The notes below the pieces were generated by a model. That model was not told the origin of the DNA. It saw only the letters and a list, made by a program, of their open reading frames with translations, and did not search any database. From contig NZ_BAGM01000073.1 of assembly GCF_000308855.1 (NCBI RefSeq), positions 104,622 to 168,621 on the forward strand: a stretch of DNA of 64,000 bases, in the 5' to 3' direction. Shown here piece by piece: positions 37,335-44,146 of this stretch. Position 1 is the first letter of the stretch, and the number at the start of each line of letters is the position of its first letter. The translations under genes and the position numbers were made by a program. The DNA comes from Nocardia veterana NBRC 100344 (GTDB lineage: Bacteria > Actinomycetota > Actinomycetes > Mycobacteriales > Mycobacteriaceae).

Positions 37335-38410
37335 TCGGTGGCTCCGGGTGGATCGATACGGTAGCGGTCGGCGCCGATCGGACGGCTGGGAACGGTTCGG
37401 CGCAGCTCCGGCGCCACCTCGGCCTGGAACAACTCGAGGCTTTCCCGGTGCTGCTTATCGGTGAGCCCGTCGCCGTCGGCGCCGAGGTGGATGACCTCGT
37501 GGCCCAGCCGCGCGTGATAGCGCCCGAGCTTGTCGAGCACCTGCTGCGGGCTCCCGACGACCGCCGAACTGCGTTCGACGAAGTCCTCCACCGACGTGAA
37601 GACCTCCGGCACACCGAATTTCCGGGCGGCGGCACGGCGGGCCTCGAAGATCGGGCGATAGGTGTCGAGCGCGATGCGGGAATCACGGGCGACGTAGAAC
37701 CCCGCCGTCCCGGCGCCGACCAGCGCGTCGGCGGGGTCGTGGCCGTGCGCCGCCCAGCGCTCGCGGTAGTGATCGACCAATTCGGCGTACGGGTCGATCG
37801 GATAGGTCACATTCGCCGAGAACAGTGGATCACCGTGGCGCGCGGCCAATTCCACGGACTCGCGGCTGGTGGCGCTGCCGTGCCAGATCCGCAGTTCCGG
37901 CTGCAGTGGCCGGGGCAGCGTCTTGGCGCCGGACAGCGACGGCCGGAACCGGCCGTTCCAGGTGACGTCGTCGCTGCGCCACAGCTGCCGGAACAGTTCG
38001 TAACCCTCGCGATTGCGGTCCCACTGGTCCTCGGTGGTGACGTGGAACAGCTTCGCCTGCGCCGCGCCGTTGCCCTTGCCGACGATGAGTTCGAGACGGC
38101 CGCCCGACAGATTGTCCAGCGTCGCATAGTCTTCCGCGGCCCGCACGGGATCGAGCAGGCTCAACGTGGTGACCCCCGTGAACAACGCGATCCGTGAGGT
38201 CAGCGCCGCGATATGGCTGAGCACGACCGGCGGCGCGGCCGACAGGAACGGGTCTTCGTGGCGTTCTCCGACCGCGAACCCGTCGTAGCCGAGCGTCTCG
38301 GCCAGCCGGGCACTGTCGACGACGCGCCCCAGACGTTGCGCGGGTGATTCGAGGACGCCGGTCACCGGGTCGGGCTGGTGGGTGATCAGCGTCAGCAGCA
38401 GGAATTTCAT
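37331..38410 (-). CDS. LLM-class flavin-dependent oxidoreductase
   Basis: 359-residue luciferase-like monooxygenase. GYDGFAVGERHEDPFLSAAP, TGVTTLSLLDPVRAAEDYAT, LDNLSGGRLELIVGKGNG and IWHGSATSRESVELAARHGD are family landmarks. It is coupled by ATGA to the GNAT gene upstream and the binding-protein gene downstream. The trio GNAT + LLM + importer matches the gene content of Bacillus ytm and yxe operons (YtmI/YtmO, YxeL/YxeK). Candidate for oxidative cleavage of an N-acetylated S-alkylcysteine (inference). Confidence 0.88.
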   Translation of the reverse strand: MKFLLLTLITHQPDPVTGVLESPAQRLGRVVDSARLAETLGYDGFAVGERHEDPFLSAAPPVVLSHIAALTSRIALFTGVTTLSLLDPVRAAEDYATLDNLSGGRLELIVGKGNGAAQAKLFHVTTEDQWDRNREGYELFRQLWRSDDVTWNGRFRPSLSGAKTLPRPLQPELRIWHGSATSRESVELAARHGDPLFSANVTYPIDPYAELVDHYRERWAAHGHDPADALVGAGTAGFYVARDSRIALDTYRPIFEARRAAARKFGVPEVFTSVEDFVERSSAVVGSPQQVLDKLGRYHARLGHEVIHLGADGDGLTDKQHRESLELFQAEVAPELRRTVPSRPIGADRYRIDPPGATE

Positions 38411-38991
38411 GCGGGCACAGCACCGATCTCGGGGCGCGCGCTGTAGCCGGACCGTAACGGGGTGTATCCGGCGGTGCGGCCGAACCGGTTACGGCGCCGC
38501 GTGACCTCGGCCGGGTAGGTCGGATACTTCTCGAACGGATGCGCGAGCAACCCGGACGGGTGCGCGATCGTCCGCTCCAGCGGGGTGTATCCCGCCGACA
38601 GGTAGAGCGCGACCGCCTCGGGCTGTCGCGGACCGGTGGTCAGGAAGATGCGCCGGTAGCCGCGCCGCAGCGCCTCGGCCTCGAGTTCACCGAGCACCAC
38701 CGTCGCCAGGCCGCGGCGACGATGCTCGCGCGCGGTCCAGATGCGTTTCAGCTCCGCGGTGTGTTCGTCGTAGCGGCGGAAAGCGCCGCCGGCCACCGGT
38801 TCGCCGTCCTCGACGACCACCAGCAGATCACCGTGCGGCGGCGCGAATTCGTCGGCCGGGTGGTTCACCAGCTCCGCGTGCACCTCGCCGACGCTGCCGC
38901 CGTAGCGGCCGGCGTATTCGATGGCCAATTCGGCCAGCAGCGGCGCGGCCATCGGATCGGTCTGGCGAACGTGAAAGACGTTGCGCACCAT
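38407..38991 (-). CDS. GNAT N-acetyltransferase
   Basis: 194-residue GNAT-fold enzyme. The acetyl-CoA loop is REHRRRGLATVVLGELE and the C-terminal GPRQPEAVALYLSAGYTPLE is typical. A 45-residue basic tail follows. First gene of operon 2. The ATG at 38991 is chosen because GGAGGA lies five bases upstream, directly at the 3' edge of a riboswitch-like leader. In Bacillus, the equivalent acetyltransferases (YxeL, YtmI) acetylate S-(2-succino)cysteine or related thioethers; the same role is inferred here. Confidence 0.85.
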   Translation of the reverse strand: MVRNVFHVRQTDPMAAPLLAELAIEYAGRYGGSVGEVHAELVNHPADEFAPPHGDLLVVVEDGEPVAGGAFRRYDEHTAELKRIWTAREHRRRGLATVVLGELEAEALRRGYRRIFLTTGPRQPEAVALYLSAGYTPLERTIAHPSGLLAHPFEKYPTYPAEVTRRRNRFGRTAGYTPLRSGYSARPEIGAVPA

Positions 38992-38999
38992 GTATTCCT

Positions 39000-39085
39000 C
39001 CATCGGTCCCGGCGGTAGCACCCACATCCACGCGGGGGGTTGCTGCGATGTCGTCGAGCCGGGTCTCTCGATCGCTCTGGATGGG
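39000..39085 (-). promoter_or_regulatory. SAM-riboswitch-like leader (S-box / SAM-I/IV variant)
   Basis: The 5' leader of operon 2 carries S-box landmarks in the right order on the minus strand: ATCGAGAG, then GCAACC, then GGGTGCTACC. The ends pair: ATCG (before AGAG) with CGAT, and CCCGGC with GCCGGG, enclosing two short hairpins. The CGAT strand abuts the GGAGGA ribosome-binding site of the GNAT gene, so ligand binding could hide it (translation control). The P2 arm is shorter than in classic SAM-I. I did not run a covariance model. Confidence 0.6.
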
Positions 39086-39094
39086 CGAAACGTC

Positions 39095-39143
39095 ACGGTA
39101 TGGGAATTCCGGTGCGCGGTCAGCACTCTCGATCGCGCTGAAT
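39095..39143 (-). promoter_or_regulatory. Promoter and conserved box of operon 2
   Basis: Minus strand: -35 CTGACC (39118-39123), 17-base spacer, -10 TACCGT (39095-39100), so the transcript should begin near 39088, at the start of the riboswitch-like leader. The box at 39119-39143 is the same as at 30916-30940 apart from one base. Confidence 0.65.
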
Positions 39144-39178
39144 CGAACCCTTGCCGGGGTGGCTGTCGAAGACTGTGA

Positions 39179-39871
39179 TTACCGGTGTCGCACCGACCCG
39201 GCGATGCCACGTACCACCGGTTCCGGATCCCACACTCCCGGCCGCCCGAGGGTCAGCGGGTAACAGGCCAGCCCGAGCAGTACCGCACTGAAATGCCCTA
39301 TGTCGGTGAAGGTTCGGCTCGTGAATACCGGAATCGCGTAGAAGACGAGCACCCCGAGCAGATACCCGTACCGCCACGGCGTCGCGATCCGGTACACCAG
39401 CACCGCGACAACCCCGGCCAACGCGTAGCTGACACCGTAGTCCAGGGTGTTCACCGCGGATTCGGGTGCGTGCCCGTGTCGAATGGCCCAATACAGCACG
39501 CCCTCGCTGAGGTAGGTCGCGCCGACGTGCGCGATCACCACCACCGCCAGCCAGCGCAGCGTTCCGAGCCAGCGTTCGGCCTGGGCGTGGAAGACGGTGT
39601 AGCTGACCGCGTACCCGAACCAGCCGCCGCCGGCGAGCCAGAAGGCGCTGGCGATCAGCACGTGCACCGGATCCTCGCGCAGATGATGCAGATTGGTCGA
39701 GCGGTTGCCCAGCAGGGTCTCGGCCTGATCGGGGGACAGGTGCCGGATGACGAGCGTCGACGCCAGCAGCACGGCCAGCCAGATGTAGGTGCCGGGCGCG
39801 CGCCGGATGTAGTCGGCGACCGCGGCCGCAGCGGTCCGCCACCGGGTGCGCTCTCGGCTGGGCATGGTCAC
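39179..39871 (-). CDS. Rhomboid-like membrane protein
   Basis: 230-residue protein with six or so transmembrane helices. A candidate active-site serine lies in YGVSYALAG (the rhomboid GxSG position reads GVSY), and a candidate histidine in DIGHFSAVLLG two helices later. It may be an active intramembrane serine protease or an inactive rhomboid-like protein. ATG 39865 and 39871 are both possible starts. Monocistronic. Confidence 0.72.
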   Translation of the reverse strand: MTMPSRERTRWRTAAAAVADYIRRAPGTYIWLAVLLASTLVIRHLSPDQAETLLGNRSTNLHHLREDPVHVLIASAFWLAGGGWFGYAVSYTVFHAQAERWLGTLRWLAVVVIAHVGATYLSEGVLYWAIRHGHAPESAVNTLDYGVSYALAGVVAVLVYRIATPWRYGYLLGVLVFYAIPVFTSRTFTDIGHFSAVLLGLACYPLTLGRPGVWDPEPVVRGIAGSVRHR

Positions 39872-40140
39872 CTTCCTCGACGGGTCGCGACGATCGCTTC
39901 ACTATGAGCCCCCGCTGCCGCACCGCAATCACCCGTCGCGGGTGAGTCCTCCGCACTCGAACGCCGAATGCCGCGAATGCGGCAAAACACCTGGTCCGGC
40001 GGTGGGTGGGCGCGCGCCGGGCGGCCACGGCACGTACTCTGCTGCTGCGGTGCGACGTCGGTAGTCGGGGTGGGCACCGGAGGGTGCTGTGTCCCGGGTG
40101 GGCGCCGTGCATGCGAGTTCGAGACAGAGGCGGTGAGGAC

Positions 40141-41334
40141 GTGCGCAGGCGTCGATCTCTCCTGGCAGTGGCGGTACTGACGGCGATCGTCGTCCTCGTC
40201 GGCGGATGCGGCGGCTCGGGTGGCGACACCTCCTCGGCCCCCGTGTCGAAGGGTCCCGACATCACCGCACCCGCGGCGATCGAGGTGCCCGCGGCCGAGC
40301 ACGGACCGCTCAATCCGGCGACGCCCATCGTGGTGAATTCCGCCGACGGCATGCTCACCACGGTCACGGTCACCGATGGGGACGGTAGAACCGTCGCCGG
40401 CGATTTCGCTGCCGACCATCGCAGCTGGACCTCGAAGGATCCGCTGAACTACGGGATCACCTACCGGGTCGACGCTCGAGCGGTGAACCTCGCCCAGGTC
40501 GCGACCGGCAAGACCGTCACCGTCACGACGATCGACGCCGGCCACAAGGCGTACGCGAATGTGGTGCCGGCGCCGGATCTGGTCGCGCAGACCGGGATCG
40601 GCGTGGGGCAGCCGATGGTGTTCCAGTTCACCCAGCCCGTGGCGAACAAGGCGGAGGTGCAGAAGCATCTGAAGGTCACCGTCACCCCGCCGCAGCCGGG
40701 CGCCTGGTATTGGGTCGACGACAAGGACGTGCACTATCGCGCCGAGCAGTACTGGCAGCCGGGCACCAGGATCCATATCGAAGCCGACGTTTTCGGTCTC
40801 GACCTCGGCGACGGGGTGTTCGGCGCCGAGAACAACAGCGCCGACTACACCGTCCACGACGCCTGGGTCGCCAAGGCCGACGGCAGTACCGAACAGCTGA
40901 CGATCTTCCACAACGGCGCGCAGGTGAACCGGATGCCGATGAGTCTCGGCTCGCCCGGATTCCCGTCCCACGAAGGGCCACACGTCATTTCGGAGAAGTC
41001 GCCGTCGATCATCATGGACTCCTGCAGTTACGGGGTCTGCGCCGGCCAGCCCGGGTACTACCGCGAGAAGGTGGACCTGGACGAACGCATCTCCAACGAC
41101 GGCGAATTCGTGCACTCGGCGCCCTGGTCGGTGGGACAGCAGGGGGCCAGCAATGTGTCGCACGGCTGCGTGAACCTCTCACCCGACAACGCGCAGTGGT
41201 TCTTCGACCACTTCGGCGTCGGCGACGTCGTGGAGATCACCAATTCGGGTGGTCCGCCGTTGCCGGTGTGGGACACCTACGGCGACTGGGAGGTGCCGTG
41301 GAACGTGTGGCAGGCCGGTAACGCGAGCAGCTGA
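40141..41334 (+). CDS. L,D-transpeptidase lipoprotein
   Basis: 397-residue exported enzyme forming 3-3 peptidoglycan cross-links. The signal peptide ends in the lipobox LVGGC. Ig-like domain(s) cover about 50-240 and the YkuD catalytic domain about 245-375, with catalytic Cys343 in SNVSHGCVNLS (His341 also conserved). A tryptophan-rich C-terminus (WDTYGDWEVPWNVW) matches the Ldt group of mycobacteria and Nocardia. GTG 40141 is preferred because it gives a clean lipoprotein signal; ATG 40111 is an alternative. Confidence 0.92.
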   Translation: MRRRRSLLAVAVLTAIVVLVGGCGGSGGDTSSAPVSKGPDITAPAAIEVPAAEHGPLNPATPIVVNSADGMLTTVTVTDGDGRTVAGDFAADHRSWTSKDPLNYGITYRVDARAVNLAQVATGKTVTVTTIDAGHKAYANVVPAPDLVAQTGIGVGQPMVFQFTQPVANKAEVQKHLKVTVTPPQPGAWYWVDDKDVHYRAEQYWQPGTRIHIEADVFGLDLGDGVFGAENNSADYTVHDAWVAKADGSTEQLTIFHNGAQVNRMPMSLGSPGFPSHEGPHVISEKSPSIIMDSCSYGVCAGQPGYYREKVDLDERISNDGEFVHSAPWSVGQQGASNVSHGCVNLSPDNAQWFFDHFGVGDVVEITNSGGPPLPVWDTYGDWEVPWNVWQAGNASS

Positions 41335-41364
41335 TCCGGCGGGCGCGGCAGCTACCATCGGACC

Positions 41365-41802
41365 ATGTGGGCAACCGATCTGCGAATCGTCCCGGTCCTG
41401 GCCGTATTGGCGACCGCCGTCGCCTGCGCATCCGGAAATTATTCCACCCCAACGGATTCCGCATCAGCCGCCCCCGTCGGCCACACCTACCTCTCCACCG
41501 ATGTGCACGGCCCGCGAATCCCCGGCGACGGGCCGCTCCGCCTCACCTTCACCGAGGGCCGGCTCAGCGCCACGGCCGGCTGCAACACCCTCATGGGCTC
41601 CGCCGACCTGTCCGGCCACACCCTCCGCACCGGCCCCCTCGCCAGCACCCGCATGGCCTGTGTGGGTGACCGCGCCGGCGCCGACGAATGGGCCACCGCA
41701 CTCCTGCAGGCAAGCCCGACCTGGAGTCTCGACGGAACGACACTGACGTTGAAGACCACCGACCGGACCGTGAGGTTGCAGGAGTCGCAGCCCGCGGGAT
41801 GA
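41365..41802 (+). CDS. META-domain lipoprotein
   Basis: 145-residue predicted lipoprotein; the signal peptide ends at TAVAC. The META/HslJ fold is recognisable by LRLTFTEGRLSATAGCNTLM and GPLASTRMAC, with a cysteine pair likely to form a disulfide. Function is poorly known; HslJ is linked to novobiocin tolerance and heat stress in E. coli. It starts 30 bases after the transpeptidase gene and may be co-transcribed with it. Confidence 0.83.
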   Translation: MWATDLRIVPVLAVLATAVACASGNYSTPTDSASAAPVGHTYLSTDVHGPRIPGDGPLRLTFTEGRLSATAGCNTLMGSADLSGHTLRTGPLASTRMACVGDRAGADEWATALLQASPTWSLDGTTLTLKTTDRTVRLQESQPAG

Positions 41803-41804
41803 GG

Positions 41805-41850
41805 GCCGCGGTCACGGCATGCTCGTAGCGAGCGTACGACCGTGAGCGGC
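41805..41850 (+). terminator. Hairpin after the META gene
   Basis: Nested stem: GCCGC/GCGGC outside, TCACGG/CCGTGA next, GCTCG-TAG-CGAGC at the tip. It begins three bases past the META stop codon. Confidence 0.65.
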
Positions 41851-42042
41851 TCGGCGGACCGGCCGCTGGTGAGCGTCCGATCCCGCCGTCCCGCACGTGC
41901 GCGAGCGCTCGCCGGACCAAGTTTCACCTGGCCCCACAAGTTCTCCGTGGTGGCCATCGGTAGGGCTGTGGCGGGCCGAGACGGCAGCGGGGCGAACGTT
42001 CGCCGGAACCTGCGGATAGCGGAAAGGGAACGGCGTGCGAGC

Positions 42043-42465
42043 ATGCTCGACATGGCGATTGCTGTGGGATCTATTGCTCACCTCCGGCTCACCGTGTGTG
42101 ATATCGGCCGGTCGCGGGCCTTCTACGAGAAGGTTTTCGGCTGGCCCGTCGCGCTGGAGGTTCCGGCCGATGCGGATCAGGAGACGCGCGAGCGGCTCGG
42201 CTTTCTCTACGGCGGAGTGATCTACCGGATGGAACAGGGCATGATCGGGCTGCGGCCTGTCGGTGCCGACCGGTTCGACGAGAATCGGGTCGGTCTGGAC
42301 CATCTCGCGTTTCCTGTCGCATCCCTCACCGAATTGCAGGCCGCAGCGGAGCATTTGGACGCCTGCGGCGTCGAGCATGGGGACATCAAGGATATCGGTG
42401 TCAGCTACATCCTGGAGTTCCGAGATCCGGACAATATCGCGCTGGAACTCGTCGCACCCAAGTAG
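42043..42465 (+). CDS. VOC-family (glyoxalase-like) protein
   Basis: 140-residue vicinal-oxygen-chelate protein with two beta-alpha-beta-beta-beta units. Metal-ligand positions are suggested by HLRLTVCDIGRSRAFYEKVF, GLDHLAFPV and the final glutamate in NIALELVAP. It precedes an acyl-CoA ligase by 55 bases, so it may act on a carboxylic-acid substrate of the same pathway. The start ATG 42043 is uncertain; ATG 42052 is also possible. Confidence 0.75.
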   Translation: MLDMAIAVGSIAHLRLTVCDIGRSRAFYEKVFGWPVALEVPADADQETRERLGFLYGGVIYRMEQGMIGLRPVGADRFDENRVGLDHLAFPVASLTELQAAAEHLDACGVEHGDIKDIGVSYILEFRDPDNIALELVAPK

Positions 42466-42520
42466 TAGCGAGTGGGTCGGACGGCCACGGCGCTGCCTGG
42501 CGGAGGTGAGTGAGGTGGTC

Positions 42521-44146
42521 ATGACCAACCGCGCTGCGGATTCGATCGTCCCAGGGAGCTTCGCGACCGCTCCGGAGCCCTACGCGGCGCACTCGATCGG
42601 CGACATCGTTCGCATCTGGGCGCAGCGGATTCCGCACCGGGCCGCGTTCATCACCACCGACCGCTCGACCAGCTGGAGCGAATACGACCGGTCGGCGGAC
42701 GTGATCGGTGAGATGCTGCGCTCGACTCCCGGCGGCCCGCGGTCGCGGGTGGCGCTGCTGCTGCCGGACACCGCGGCAGTCCACGCGGCGCTGTGCGGGT
42801 GCTACCGGGCGGGACGTATCGCCGCGGCCGTCGGGGTGCGGTCGGGCGTGCGTGAGATCGCGCACGTGATGCGCCGGACCGACGCGTCGACGCTGGTCAC
42901 TGTTCCGGAGATTCGCGGCCGAACGTGGCAGGCACTGGTCCGGGAACTCGAGGCCGAAGATGTGATGCCGAGCGAGGTGGTCGTGGTCGACGAGCAGACC
43001 GGCGCCGTCACGCGGCACCGGACCGACGCGGCGCCGAAGGCCGAGAACTCTTCCGGCGGTGCGTTGTTCACCCCGTCGCAGGTGACCATCCTCAACTCGA
43101 CCTCAGGGACCACCGGTACACCCAAGATCGTCGCGCACACCGAGCGACGATGGACGGCCTTCGCGCGGGAGGCGATGGTGGGCGCCCGGATCGGGCCGCA
43201 GGATGTCATCTGCTCGGTGGTCCCGGCGCCGTACGGATTCGGCCTGTGGTCGGCGCATTTCCTGCCGGCCCTGCTGGGCGTACCGGCCGTCGTCACCGCA
43301 CGTTTCGATGCCGAAGAGACCGCGATGCTGATCGAACGTGAGCGCGTCAGCGTCTTGTGCTGTGTCAGTACGCAATTCAAGATGCTGTTGCGGTCCGGGG
43401 CGGTGGATCGGCACGACATGTCGAGCCTGCGGGTGCTCTACACCGGCGGCGAAGCGGTGCCCTATCGTGACGCCCGCGCGTTCGAGGACGCCACCGGCGC
43501 CAAGGTGCTGCAGTTCTACGGCTCCAACGAGAGCGGTGCGGTCAGCCGCACCACCGTCGACGACGACGCCGACACCAGGCTGCGCACCTGCGGCCGCACC
43601 CTCGCCTCGATGAACGTCCGGGTACTCGACGACACCGGCGCCGAGGTGACCGGGCCGGTCCGGCGCGGCCGGCCCGCGGTGCGTGGGCCGCTCGTCTCGG
43701 CCGGCTATTGGAACGATCCGGTGGCCGACGCCGAATTGCGCACGCCGGACGGGTGGACCTTGCTGGGCGATATCGTCGAGATCGACGAATCCGACCGGGT
43801 CCGGGTGGTCGGGCGCACCTCGGATTTCATCATCCGGGGCGGTAAGAACATCTCGGTTACCGAGATCGAGGATGTGGTTCGGGAGCACGACGCGGTGTCG
43901 GACGTCGCCGTCGTCGGTATTGCCGACGAGCTGTTCGGCGAACGGGTCTGCGCGGTGGTGGTTCTCGTCGACGGCGCGACCCTGGACACGGCCGCGCTGT
44001 CGGATCGGCTCGCCTCGCGCGGGGTGACCAAGGAGTACATCCCCGAATACGTCGTGGTGGTCGACCGCCTCACACTCGGTCCCGGCGGGAAAACCGACCG
44101 GGCGGCGGCGCGGGATACGGCGATGCGCAGGATCGGGTCGCGGTGA
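42521..44146 (+). CDS. AMP-forming acyl-CoA ligase
   Basis: 541-residue adenylate-forming enzyme. The phosphate loop is STSGTTGTPKIVAHTE, A5 is QFYGSNESGAV, A7 LLGDIVEID, A8 GRTSDFIIRGGKNIS, and the catalytic lysine lies in GPGGKTDR near the C-terminus. All core motifs are present, unlike the fadD-like gene at 60167. It resembles ligases for aromatic or alicyclic acids; the substrate is unknown. GAGG lies six bases before the ATG. It overlaps hrpB by GTGA. Confidence 0.85.
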   Translation: MTNRAADSIVPGSFATAPEPYAAHSIGDIVRIWAQRIPHRAAFITTDRSTSWSEYDRSADVIGEMLRSTPGGPRSRVALLLPDTAAVHAALCGCYRAGRIAAAVGVRSGVREIAHVMRRTDASTLVTVPEIRGRTWQALVRELEAEDVMPSEVVVVDEQTGAVTRHRTDAAPKAENSSGGALFTPSQVTILNSTSGTTGTPKIVAHTERRWTAFAREAMVGARIGPQDVICSVVPAPYGFGLWSAHFLPALLGVPAVVTARFDAEETAMLIERERVSVLCCVSTQFKMLLRSGAVDRHDMSSLRVLYTGGEAVPYRDARAFEDATGAKVLQFYGSNESGAVSRTTVDDDADTRLRTCGRTLASMNVRVLDDTGAEVTGPVRRGRPAVRGPLVSAGYWNDPVADAELRTPDGWTLLGDIVEIDESDRVRVVGRTSDFIIRGGKNISVTEIEDVVREHDAVSDVAVVGIADELFGERVCAVVVLVDGATLDTAALSDRLASRGVTKEYIPEYVVVVDRLTLGPGGKTDRAAARDTAMRRIGSR

